Origin: Pandoraea fibrosis | Lineage (GTDB): Bacteria; Pseudomonadota; Gammaproteobacteria; Burkholderiales; Burkholderiaceae | Assembly (NCBI RefSeq): GCF_000807775.2 | Contig: NZ_CP047385.1 | Span: 3,720,001 to 3,784,000, forward strand | Length of the DNA: 64,000 nt | Direction of reading: 5' to 3' | In this document: piece after piece, positions 1 through 8,320 of the stretch | Numbering within the stretch: the first letter of the stretch is position 1 | How the letters are laid out: each line of letters begins with the position of its first letter | Notes under the pieces: generated by a model | The model's database searches: none | What the model saw: only the letters and a program-made list of their open reading frames with translations | What the model was told of the DNA's origin: nothing | Position numbers and translations under genes: made by a program

Positions 1-67
1 AGACAACGCCGGCGTGAAGCCCTTTTGCAGGCTCCGACGCCTCCCTCACCTCCTTGACCCTCCTAAC

Positions 68-610
68 ATGCATCTTCTAACGTCCACCACACGCGTGCTG
101 CGCCCTTCCTGCCCTCACCGTCAACGGCGTCTCGGTCACCTTTTTGGCGCCGTTGCGCTCTCGATCGCCGCAGTCGCCTCCCCCTCTGCCATCGCCGACA
201 ACGCCCACCGCGCCGACGTCAGCACCGAAACCCTCGTGAAATCGACGACCGCATGGGATCAGACCCGCTATACGGCATATCCCTCAGGCACGCCCGAGCC
301 AACCCTCGTGCGCATCACCCTCGCGCCCAACACCCGACTGGACTGGCATACGCACCCCATGCCGGCCATCGGTTATGTCGCGTCTGGACAGATTACCGTC
401 GAGCGCGCGGATAACGGCGCGCGCCATTCCTTCGTCGCCGGGCAGACGGTAATGGAACTCGTCGACGTGCCGCATCGGGGCTGGACAGGCGAGACCGGCG
501 CGGAACTGCTGGTTTTCTACGCGCGCTCGGTGCACCAACCGCTCGCCGTCGCCTCGCCCAATGCTGACAAGCTCGCGCAAGACGACGCCGTGCAAACACC
601 CCTCGACTGA
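68..610 (+). CDS. Exported cupin-domain protein
   Basis: A protein of about 180 residues with a basic N-terminus, a hydrophobic stretch (FGAVALSIAAVA) and an Ala-X-Ala-like cleavage region, so probably periplasmic. The rest is one small beta-barrel cupin: motif 1 is seen around DWHTHPMPAIGYVASG and motif 2 around DVPHRGW. The histidines could bind a metal, but the substrate is unknown. I took the ATG at 68; an in-frame GTG at 14 would add 18 residues, and neither start has a clear ribosome binding site. It converges on the BMP transporter across a shared terminator. No pathway link is visible. Confidence 0.75.
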   Translation: MHLLTSTTRVLRPSCPHRQRRLGHLFGAVALSIAAVASPSAIADNAHRADVSTETLVKSTTAWDQTRYTAYPSGTPEPTLVRITLAPNTRLDWHTHPMPAIGYVASGQITVERADNGARHSFVAGQTVMELVDVPHRGWTGETGAELLVFYARSVHQPLAVASPNADKLAQDDAVQTPLD

Positions 611-638
611 CGCATGCACAACGCGTGAAGACATAAAA

Positions 639-666
639 AAAACCGCCGGCAAACACCGGCGGTTTT
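639..666. terminator. Bidirectional terminator between the cupin gene and the BMP receptor gene
   Basis: AAAACCGCCGG pairs with CCGGCGGTTTT around a 6-base loop. An A run precedes it and Ts follow it, so it can work on both strands for the two convergent genes. Confidence 0.85.
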
Positions 667-702
667 CCTGACAATGTCCTACTACAAGAGCGGCAGTTGT
701 CG

Positions 703-1851
703 TTACTGCTTCGGCAGCGAGCCTTCGACACCTTCGACGAACCAGTTGATCTGGTGCTTCTCGTCGTCGTTGAGCGTCTTGCCGGCCGGCACGATCTCCT
801 TGCCGTCCTGCCCCTTGATCGGACCGGTGAACGGATCGTACTTGCCGTCGCGAATGGCGTCATGGCGCGCTGTCACCGCCTTGCGGGCAGCTTCCGACAC
901 GGCCTTGTCGTTGATGGCGACGAGGTTGATCTCGTCTTCCTTGATGCCCCCCCAGACCGGCGTGTTCTTCCAAGAGCCCTGCATGACTTCGTCGACGGTG
1001 CGCAGGTAATACTTGCTCCAGTCGATGGCCGCCGAAGCCAGATGGGCGTTCGGGCCAAACTTGCTCATGTCCGAATCCCAGCCAAAGGCGTGGATCTTCT
1101 TCTCTTCGGCGACTTGCATCACCACGGCCGAGTCGACGTTCTGCATCAGCACGTCGGCGCCCTGCCCGACGAGCGATTCCGCCGCCTGACGCTCCTTGCC
1201 CGGATCGAACCAGCTATTGATCCAGACGACCTTCACCTTGACCTTCGGATTGACTTCACGCGCCGCGATGGTGAAGGCATCGATGTTGCGAATCACTTCG
1301 GGAATCGGCACCGATGCCACATAGCCGATCACATTGGACTTCGTCACATGCCCGCCGACTACGCCGGCCAGATGCGCGCCCTCATAGGTACGCACGTCAT
1401 ACGTGCCGAGATTCGGCGCCGTCTTGAAACCGGTGGCGTGCTCGAAAGTCACATCCGGGAAATCGGCGGCCGTCTTGACCATCGAATCCATGTAACCGAA
1501 CGACGTGCCGAAAATCAGCTTGTTGCCCTTGCTCGCCAGATCGCGGAACACACGCTCCGAGTCGGCACCCTCGGGCACGTTCTCCACGCGAGTCACGCTC
1601 ACCTTGTCGCCATACTTCGCTTCGACGGCCTTGGCGCCTTGCTCGTGAGCAAAGGTCCAGCCAGCGTCGCCCGGGTTGCCGATGTAGACAAACGCCACGC
1701 CCATCGGCCCCTTGCCTGCCGGCGCCGCCGATGCCTGCGCGTCGGACGCCGCCGCCGGCGCATTCGCGGTGTTGCTCTCCTGCTTGCCGCAGGCGGAAAC
1801 CAGCATGGCAGCCGCCAGGCTTGCCATCGTGATCAGGACTTTACGTCGCAT
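703..1851 (-). CDS. BMP-family ABC transporter substrate-binding lipoprotein
   Basis: The receptor of a BMP-type ABC importer, about 382 residues. It begins MRRKVLITMASLAAA and has a lipobox ending in SAC, so it should be processed by signal peptidase II and anchored in the membrane. The body has Bmp/PnrA features such as VAFVYIGNPGDAGWTFAHEQG and a GTSFGYMD segment. The family binds purine nucleosides or related bases. The start is the ATG at 1851, preceded by GAGGAGAG; an ATG 18 bases upstream lacks this site. It is the last gene of the set ATPase, permease, permease, receptor. Its nearness to purine-degradation genes suggests a purine substrate, which is inference. Confidence 0.9.
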   Translation of the reverse strand: MRRKVLITMASLAAAMLVSACGKQESNTANAPAAASDAQASAAPAGKGPMGVAFVYIGNPGDAGWTFAHEQGAKAVEAKYGDKVSVTRVENVPEGADSERVFRDLASKGNKLIFGTSFGYMDSMVKTAADFPDVTFEHATGFKTAPNLGTYDVRTYEGAHLAGVVGGHVTKSNVIGYVASVPIPEVIRNIDAFTIAAREVNPKVKVKVVWINSWFDPGKERQAAESLVGQGADVLMQNVDSAVVMQVAEEKKIHAFGWDSDMSKFGPNAHLASAAIDWSKYYLRTVDEVMQGSWKNTPVWGGIKEDEINLVAINDKAVSEAARKAVTARHDAIRDGKYDPFTGPIKGQDGKEIVPAGKTLNDDEKHQINWFVEGVEGSLPKQ

Positions 1852-1932
1852 CGATTCTCTCCTCGTCATCGATTGTTTCAGGTTGATTCTTTGGTCACGT
1901 ACTGAACGCTCACGCTGCCCGCAGGCAACGCG

Positions 1933-2862
1933 TCAAGACCCCGCAAAGAACGGTTTTCCCAGCGACGCCGGCGCATTCAGCCGGATCGTCTGGCGGTTGC
2001 GCGAGATGATCACCAACACCACGATCGTCGCGAGATACGGCAAGCTCGCCAGCGCCTGCGACGCAATGCGGATGCCCATCGCCTGCGCCTGGAATTGCAG
2101 CGCCATGACCACGCCGAAGAGCAGCGCGCCAAGCGCCGTGCGTCCCGGGCGCCATGTCGCAAACACCACCAGCGCCAGCGCAATCCAGCCGCGGCCAGCC
2201 GTCAGGTTTTCTTGCCACAGCCGCAGATAGCCAACCGAGTAATACGCGCCGGCCAGCCCCGACATTGCGCCACCGAACAGTGTCGCGAGATAACGAATGC
2301 GCACCACCGGATAGCCGATGGCATGGGCGACCGCAGGTGCCTCGCCAATCGAGCGCAGCACCAGTCCGGCGCGCGTGCGGTACAGGAACCCGGCAATCGC
2401 CACGAGCAGCACCACCGAGAGATAGCCCAGCGGGTTAAGCGAAAAGATCGACGGCCCCAACACGGGAATCGACGACAAACCGGGAATCGGCAGGTCGCGC
2501 AACATCGGGATGGTGGCGTCGGTGTACGGACGGCCCACGTAAGCCGACAATCCCACACCGAAAATTGTCAGCGCCAGCCCCGTGGCCACCTGATTGGCCA
2601 TGAGCGAGAGCGTCAGCCACGCGAAGATGGCCGACATCGCCACGCCCGCGGCAATCCCCGCGAGCACGCCGAGCCAAAGGCTGCCGGTCTGCACCGTCAC
2701 GGCGAACGCGCCGATGGCTCCCATCAGCATCGTGCCTTCCACACCGAGATTGAGCACGCCCGACTTCTCCGTCACCAGTTCGCCCAGCGCAGCGAGCATC
2801 AACGGAATGGCCGCGATCACGGCACTTGCCGCAAGCGGCGTCAGCAGATTGATCCAATCCAT
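1933..2862 (-). CDS. BMP-type ABC transporter permease (second)
   Basis: An integral membrane permease of about 309 residues, starting MDWINLLTPLAAS, with many hydrophobic segments. It carries the family signature region GELVTEKSGVLNLGVEGTMLMG that contacts the ATPase in NupQ/YufQ-type proteins. The start is chosen at the ATG preceded by GAGGAGC; a longer reading frame upstream has no such site. It lies 10 bases after the stop of the first permease, so the two are probably co-translated and form the heterodimeric pore of the nucleoside or purine importer. Confidence 0.9.
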   Translation of the reverse strand: MDWINLLTPLAASAVIAAIPLMLAALGELVTEKSGVLNLGVEGTMLMGAIGAFAVTVQTGSLWLGVLAGIAAGVAMSAIFAWLTLSLMANQVATGLALTIFGVGLSAYVGRPYTDATIPMLRDLPIPGLSSIPVLGPSIFSLNPLGYLSVVLLVAIAGFLYRTRAGLVLRSIGEAPAVAHAIGYPVVRIRYLATLFGGAMSGLAGAYYSVGYLRLWQENLTAGRGWIALALVVFATWRPGRTALGALLFGVVMALQFQAQAMGIRIASQALASLPYLATIVVLVIISRNRQTIRLNAPASLGKPFFAGS

Positions 2863-2872
2863 GCGGCGCTCC

Positions 2873-3979
2873 TCAGACTTGCTGCGCGTGCGCACGGGCA
2901 CGGCGACGCAAACGGTAATTCACGAAAACGTCGCACCCCAGCAGGCTGAACAGCAGCAGCCCCTGAAACACGCCGCTGATCGCCTTGGGCAGTTGGAGCG
3001 ACGTCTGCACCGCTTCGCCGCCCAGATACAGCAGCGCCATGAGCAGACTCGCCAGCACGATGCCAACCGGATGCAAACGCCCCACGAACGCCACGATGAT
3101 CGCCGTGAAGCCGTACCCCGGCGCCCACGTCGCCTGCAATTGGCCCACCGGCCCCGCCACTTCGCCCGTGCCCGCCAACCCGGCGGCGGCGCCACCGATC
3201 AGCAACGCCAGCCAGACGGCGCGCGGCTCGGAATAGCCCGCATAGCGGGCGGCCAGCGGCGCGAGCCCGCCGACTTCCATCCGGTACCCGGCAAAGCTCT
3301 TGCGCATGAAGAACCACGCAGCGGGCACGGCCACCACCGCCATGAACACCGACGCATTCAGACGTGTGCCACGCCACGGCGCCCAATGCCAGTCGCCGAA
3401 GAAGCGTGGGAACAGCGCGTCGCGGCTGAAGTTGATCGACTGCGGGAAGTTCATGCCGTGCGGGTCCTGCCACGGCCCGCTCACCAGATAGATCAGGAGT
3501 TGCGTGGCAACGTAGGTCAGCATCAGGCTCACGAGAATCTCGTTGGCGTTGAAGCGCACCCGCAACAGTGCGGGAATCGCGGCCCACAACATGCCACCGA
3601 GTGCGCCTGCGGCCATCATCAACGGCAGCAGCCACGGGCCGCCGTGACCGTCGAAATGGATGGCGACGCCCGACGCGAAAATGCCCCCCAGCAGCAACTG
3701 GCCTTCCGCGCCGATGTTCCACACGTTGGCGCGATAGCCGATAGCCAGCCCCAGCGCGATCAGGCATAGGGGCGACGCCTTGAGCAGCAACTCGGACCAG
3801 CCGTTCAGACTGCTGATCGGCGCGAGGAAGAATGCGGCCATCGCCTGCGCCGGATGCTTGCCGAGGAAACTGAAGATGAGCACCCCGCCGGCCAGCGTAA
3901 TGAGCGTGGCCACCAGCGGCATGGCGAGCCGCATGGTGCGGGAAGGACTTGGCCTTGGCTCAAGCGTCAAATCGAACAT
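2873..3979 (-). CDS. BMP-type ABC transporter permease (first)
   Basis: A 368-residue membrane protein like NupP/YufP, with a short cytoplasmic N-terminus and about eight or more hydrophobic segments. The region IGYRANVWNIGAEGQLLLGG is the hallmark of this permease type and is equivalent to the GVLNLGVEG motif of its partner. It lies between the ATPase gene (90-base gap) and the second permease gene (10-base gap) in one minus-strand operon. It should form half of the translocation pore. Substrate is inferred as purine nucleoside or base from family and context. Confidence 0.9.
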   Translation of the reverse strand: MFDLTLEPRPSPSRTMRLAMPLVATLITLAGGVLIFSFLGKHPAQAMAAFFLAPISSLNGWSELLLKASPLCLIALGLAIGYRANVWNIGAEGQLLLGGIFASGVAIHFDGHGGPWLLPLMMAAGALGGMLWAAIPALLRVRFNANEILVSLMLTYVATQLLIYLVSGPWQDPHGMNFPQSINFSRDALFPRFFGDWHWAPWRGTRLNASVFMAVVAVPAAWFFMRKSFAGYRMEVGGLAPLAARYAGYSEPRAVWLALLIGGAAAGLAGTGEVAGPVGQLQATWAPGYGFTAIIVAFVGRLHPVGIVLASLLMALLYLGGEAVQTSLQLPKAISGVFQGLLLFSLLGCDVFVNYRLRRRARAHAQQV

Positions 3980-4069
3980 GGTGTCTGGAAATCGATGAAA
4001 AACGTTACGGTGTCGGCGACGGCACGAACGAAGGCCCGGCGAGGCAGGTCATGCCGTGGTGCCGAGACG

Positions 4070-5704
4070 TCAGGCGGCACGGGCGCCCGGACTGCCCGGC
4101 CCGCCGGGGAACATCCCCGCCATCCACAGGCCGATCTCGCGAGCGTCAGTCTGCTCGGGCTTGCGCACAGGCGACAGATGCCCCTGCGCCAACACCGTGA
4201 TCCGGTCGCAAATTTCGAAAAGTTCGTCAAGCTCTTCGGACAGCACCAGCACCGCGACGCCGCGCGCCGACAGGTCGAGCAACTGCTGCCGGATGAAGCT
4301 CGCTGCGCCAACGTCTACGCCCCACGTCGGCTGGGCCACCACCAGAACCTTTGGCTCCTGAAGGATCTCGCGTCCGACGATGAACTTCTGCAAATTGCCG
4401 CCCGACAGACTCTGCGCTGCGGCATCCGGCCCGCCCGCCTTCACATTGAAGCGCTCGATACACAGCGACGCGAATCGGCGCAGCGCGCTGCGACGAATCC
4501 AGCCGCCACGCAGCAATCCGAGGTGCGCCGTGCCAGATGCCCCGAGCAACGCGTTGTCCGTGAGCGACAGGCTCGGCACCGCGCCACGCCCCAGGCGCTC
4601 TTCCGGCACGAAGGCCAGCCCAAGCCGCCGCCGCGTGGCCGCGCCCATGCGCCCGACGGCTCGGCCGTTCAAATGCAGCGCCTCGGCCTGCGGCGCGCGA
4701 ACTTCTCCCGACAGCGCCGCCAGCAACTCCGCCTGCCCATTCCCCGAAACGCCGGCGATACCGACGATCTCCCCCGCATGCACGTCGAGCGTGACGCCGT
4801 GCAGCGAGGTGCCGAACGGGTCTTCGCTCGCCATCGATAGCTCACGCAAGGAAAGCAGCACATCGCCCGGTTGATGGGCACGGCGCTCGATCTGCGGCAG
4901 CGCGCGGCCGATCATCATCTGCGCCAGTGTCTCCGCGGTCTCCTCACGCGGCACGGCATGCCCCGACACGCGCCCGGCGCGCAGCACGGTCGCGCGGTCG
5001 CACAGGTCGCGGATTTCGTCGAGTTTGTGACTGATATAAACGATGCTGCAACCTTCGGACGCCAGCCGGCGCAGCGTGGTGAAGAGCTTTTGGACAGCTT
5101 GCGGCGTGAGTACCGAGGTGGGCTCGTCCATGATGAGCAGACGGGGGTTCTGCAACAGGCAGCGCACAATCTCCACGCGCTGACGCTCCCCCACCGACAG
5201 ACTATGCACATGGCGCGCCGGATCGACCTCGAGACCGTACTGGGCCGAGACATCGCGAATGCGGCCGGCGAGTGCCTTCAGATCGTGTCCGGCGTCGTCG
5301 AGGGCGAGGGAAATGTTCTCGGCAACCGTGAGCGTCTCAAACAGCGAGAAATGCTGAAAGACCATACCAATGCCGAGCTTGCGGGCGGCGGCCGGGCTAT
5401 CGATACGCGTCGGCTGGCCTTCCCAGCGGATTTCCCCGGCGTCGGGGCGCACGGCACCGTAGATGATCTTCATCAACGTGCTCTTGCCTGCCCCGTTCTC
5501 GCCGAGTACGGCGTGGATCTCGCCGGGTAACACACTCAACGCGATATCGTCGTTGGCCACCACGCTCGGATAGCGCTTGGTAATGCCAGTCAGCGCCAGA
5601 CGTGGCGTGGATTGCTGGGGGGATGTCACGGGCGAAGTCTCGGTCCTTGGGCGGGACGAAAATACCCAATTCGCGGCGAAATGTCGAGCATGTGTCAATA
5701 ACAT
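4070..5704 (-). CDS. BMP-type ABC transporter ATP-binding protein
   Basis: A double ATPase of 544 residues with two nucleotide-binding domains, as in NupO/YufO and sugar importers. Domain 1 has a Walker A (GENGAGKST, residues 68-76), the signature LSVGERQRVEI and Walker B MDEPTSVL. Domain 2 has the degenerate Walker B VLVVAQPTWGVDVGA and the signature LSGGNLQKFIVGREI, which is normal for the family. It is the first gene of the four-gene importer operon. Homology starts near residue 35, so a GTG at 5629 is a good alternative start; neither start has a strong ribosome binding site. A TTGACA hexamer lies just inside the longer reading. Confidence 0.88.
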   Translation of the reverse strand: MLLTHARHFAANWVFSSRPRTETSPVTSPQQSTPRLALTGITKRYPSVVANDDIALSVLPGEIHAVLGENGAGKSTLMKIIYGAVRPDAGEIRWEGQPTRIDSPAAARKLGIGMVFQHFSLFETLTVAENISLALDDAGHDLKALAGRIRDVSAQYGLEVDPARHVHSLSVGERQRVEIVRCLLQNPRLLIMDEPTSVLTPQAVQKLFTTLRRLASEGCSIVYISHKLDEIRDLCDRATVLRAGRVSGHAVPREETAETLAQMMIGRALPQIERRAHQPGDVLLSLRELSMASEDPFGTSLHGVTLDVHAGEIVGIAGVSGNGQAELLAALSGEVRAPQAEALHLNGRAVGRMGAATRRRLGLAFVPEERLGRGAVPSLSLTDNALLGASGTAHLGLLRGGWIRRSALRRFASLCIERFNVKAGGPDAAAQSLSGGNLQKFIVGREILQEPKVLVVAQPTWGVDVGAASFIRQQLLDLSARGVAVLVLSEELDELFEICDRITVLAQGHLSPVRKPEQTDAREIGLWMAGMFPGGPGSPGARAA

Positions 5705-5817
5705 GGCAAGTCGTGGCCAAGGACAGGCGACAAGCGCCTATTTTGGTGATAGGGGCTTTCCGCTATAGAGACGTCGGGGGCTTGTGCGTCATAATGATTT
5801 ACTTATGCAATTCAGGG

Positions 5818-5832
5818 TCCGACATATTCGGA
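5818..5832. promoter_or_regulatory. Inverted repeat upstream of the LysR gene
   Basis: TCCGA-N5-TCGGA lies 14 bases before the chosen LysR start, in the region between the regulator and the BMP importer operon. This is the usual place for a LysR autoregulatory site. The arms are only 5 bases, so it is a weak candidate. Confidence 0.35.
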
Positions 5833-5846
5833 TTGTTATATTTCTC

Positions 5847-6785
5847 ATGAGCCAAAACCGCGAACCGATCGACACCTACTTGCTGCGCGTCCTTCACACC
5901 TTGTTGATCGAGCGTAGCGTGACGCGTGCGGCCGTCAAGCTGAACCAGTCTCAGCCCGCGATCAGCGCGGCGTTGCGACGCCTGCGCGATATCACCGGCG
6001 ATCCGCTGCTGGTGCGCGGCAAATCGGGCATGGTGCCCACGGAATACGGTCAATCGCTGTTGGAACCGACGCAGAACGCGCTGCGTGAAATCGAGCGCAT
6101 CACGGTCCAGCAGTCGAACTTCGATCCGGCAACGACGGTGCGCACGTTCCGCATCGGCTCTCCCGACTACTTGAATACGCTCTTCGTGCCCACGGTCGTC
6201 GAGCGCTTTCGCCAGCAAGCCCCGAACGCGCAACTTGAACTGCATTCGCTCGGACCGGCGTTCGATTACGAGCACGCGCTGGAAGATGGCAAGGTCGATA
6301 TCGTGATCGGCAACTGGCCCGAACCGCCCGAACAGCTTCACCTCTCGAACCTGTTCGTCGACCAGATCGTCTGTCTGGTGCGCAATACGCATCCGTATGC
6401 CAAACGCGGCCTCACGCTCGAGCAATACCTCGCCAGCCCGCACCTCGCGCCCACGCCCTACTCCGTGGCGCAACGCGGCGCCATCGACATGCACCTTGCA
6501 CGCGAGCGACTCAAGCGCAACGTGGTCGTCACGATTCCGTACTTCAATCTGGCGCCGTATGTCCTGCTGAAATCCGATCTGATCTTTACGACGACGCGTC
6601 TGTTTGCCGACCATTACGCGGAGTTCTTGCCGCTCACCGTCGTCGAAGCGCCCATCGATTTCCCGCCGATGCAGTACTACCAGTTGTGGCACGAGCGCAC
6701 ACATTATTCAGACGAAGTACGCTGGCTGAGAAGCGTCATTTCCGACGCAACCCGCACGCTGCTCGAGACTCGCGCACTGCCCTGA
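5847..6785 (+). CDS. LysR-family transcriptional regulator
   Basis: A regulator of about 312 residues. The N-terminus has the winged helix-turn-helix (RSVTRAAVKLNQSQPAISAALRRLR) and the rest is a periplasmic-binding-protein-like effector domain. I chose the ATG at 5847 (MSQNREPID) because the helix-turn-helix then starts at the usual distance; an ATG at 5784 would add 21 residues of poor quality. It is divergent from the BMP importer operon and close to purine catabolic genes. It probably controls the importer in response to a purine or its breakdown product, which is inference. Confidence 0.88.
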   Translation: MSQNREPIDTYLLRVLHTLLIERSVTRAAVKLNQSQPAISAALRRLRDITGDPLLVRGKSGMVPTEYGQSLLEPTQNALREIERITVQQSNFDPATTVRTFRIGSPDYLNTLFVPTVVERFRQQAPNAQLELHSLGPAFDYEHALEDGKVDIVIGNWPEPPEQLHLSNLFVDQIVCLVRNTHPYAKRGLTLEQYLASPHLAPTPYSVAQRGAIDMHLARERLKRNVVVTIPYFNLAPYVLLKSDLIFTTTRLFADHYAEFLPLTVVEAPIDFPPMQYYQLWHERTHYSDEVRWLRSVISDATRTLLETRALP

Positions 6786-6824
6786 GCGTCAATGTGTGAC
6801 GGGGTCCCGCGCCGGCTTTTTTAC

Positions 6825-6852
6825 CGGCGGAGCGGCCCCCACCGCTCCGCCG
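6825..6852. terminator. Hairpin downstream of the LysR gene
   Basis: CGGCGGAGCGG pairs with CCGCTCCGCCG around a 6-base loop. A T run sits just upstream rather than downstream, so as a terminator it is imperfect. Confidence 0.4.
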
Positions 6853-6921
6853 AACCGAACGGCAGCGCCCCTCATGCACAGGAACACCACCCCGGATTTC
6901 CCGATGGCCCATTGCCACGCT

Positions 6922-6948
6922 CGGCCACACACCATGAATATGTGGCCG
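6922..6948. repeat. Inverted repeat between two convergent genes
   Basis: CGGCCACA-N11-TGTGGCCG, a perfect 8-base stem, ends 13 bases past the stop of the oxoguanine deaminase gene. It may end or stabilise that transcript; no T run is present. Confidence 0.45.
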
Positions 6949-6961
6949 GTGTGGCAACGGG

Positions 6962-8320
6962 TTACCGGGAAGCCTCGGCCAGTTGCCGCGCCAGCGCGTT
7001 GTGGCGCGTGACGAGCGACGGCAGGTCGAGCGTCGCCAGACGCCCTTCACGCACCACCACCCGTCCGTTCACCACGCTGTACGCCGCTTGTCCAGGGTTA
7101 CAGAAAACCAACGCGGCGACCGGGTCGTGCAGACCGCCGGCCATGCCCACACCGCGGGTGTCGAAGGCCACGAAATCGGCCGCCATTCCGGCAGCCAGCA
7201 CGCCAATGTCGTCGCGGCCCAGCACGCGCGCGCCGCCCACCGTGGCGATTTCCAACGCCTCACGGGCAGTCATCGCACTGGGGCCGAAGCCCACACGCTG
7301 CAAGAGCAGCGCCTGACGCGCTTCGTTGATCATGCTGGCGGCGTCGTTCGAGGCCGAGCCATCCACGCCCAGTCCGACCGGCACGCCCGCGTCGCGCATC
7401 CGGCGAATCGGTGCAATGCCCGACGCGAGTCGCATGTTCGAGCATGGGCAGTGCGCCACGCCGGTGCCGGTCTTGGCGAAGAGCGCGATGCCCGCGTCGT
7501 CGAGTTGCACGCAATGCGCGTGCCACACGTCATGCCCGACCCAGCCCAGGTCCTGCGCATATTCCGCCGGCGTCATGCCGAACTTCTCGCGACTGTAGGC
7601 AATGTCGTTGACGTTTTCGGCCAGATGGGTATGCAACGACACACCGTAGTGGCGCGCCATCGACGCCGATTCGCGCATCAGGTCGCGGCTCACTGAAAAC
7701 GGCGAGCACGGCGCCACGACCACGCGCAACATCGCGTAGCGGCCTTCGTCGTGATACGTCTCGATAAGACGTTGCGTGTCTTTGAGAATGTCGTCTTCGC
7801 GCTCGACAACGCGATCGGGCGGCAGCCCGCCCTGGCTCTGCCCCACGCTCATGCTGCCGCGGCTTGCATGAAAGCGCATGCCGATCTCGGCAGCGGCTTC
7901 AATGCTGTGATCGAGCTTGCAGCCGTTCGGATAGATATAGAGGTGGTCGCTCGACGTCGTGCAGCCCGAGAGCAGCAACTCGGCCATCGCGGTCTGTGTC
8001 GAAACGCGAATCATCTCCGGCGTGAGATTCGCCCACACCGGATACAGGTTCGTCAGCCAGTTGAACAGTTCGCCGTCCTGCGCGGCCGGAATGGCGCGCG
8101 TGAGGCTCTGATACATGTGGTGGTGCGTATTGACGAGGCCGGGAATCACGACGTGACCGGTCAGGTCGAGCACCTCGTCGGCCGTGGCCGGCAACGTGTC
8201 GCTGGTGCCGACGGCCACAATCCGGTTGTCCTCGACGTACAGCCCGCCGCGGGCAATCTCGCGGCGGCCGGCGTCCATCGTGACCAGTACCTCGGCATTC
8301 TTGACGAGCAACGTTTTCAT
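6962..8320 (-). CDS. 8-Oxoguanine deaminase (amidohydrolase family)
   Basis: A 452-residue amidohydrolase. Metal-binding features are NTHHHMYQSL (His66-His68), HTHLAEN, the HCVQLDD histidine and the catalytic Asp of GLGVDGSASND. The overall pattern, including the length and the GCTTSSDHLYIYPNG segment, is that of bacterial 8-oxoguanine deaminases, which convert 8-oxoguanine to urate and ammonia in the cytoplasm. A related triazine or hydroxyatrazine hydrolase cannot be excluded. Its ATG overlaps the stop of the purine permease gene (TGATG), so the two are translationally coupled. The product, urate, feeds the PuuD pathway nearby. Confidence 0.85.
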   Translation of the reverse strand: MKTLLVKNAEVLVTMDAGRREIARGGLYVEDNRIVAVGTSDTLPATADEVLDLTGHVVIPGLVNTHHHMYQSLTRAIPAAQDGELFNWLTNLYPVWANLTPEMIRVSTQTAMAELLLSGCTTSSDHLYIYPNGCKLDHSIEAAAEIGMRFHASRGSMSVGQSQGGLPPDRVVEREDDILKDTQRLIETYHDEGRYAMLRVVVAPCSPFSVSRDLMRESASMARHYGVSLHTHLAENVNDIAYSREKFGMTPAEYAQDLGWVGHDVWHAHCVQLDDAGIALFAKTGTGVAHCPCSNMRLASGIAPIRRMRDAGVPVGLGVDGSASNDAASMINEARQALLLQRVGFGPSAMTAREALEIATVGGARVLGRDDIGVLAAGMAADFVAFDTRGVGMAGGLHDPVAALVFCNPGQAAYSVVNGRVVVREGRLATLDLPSLVTRHNALARQLAEASR

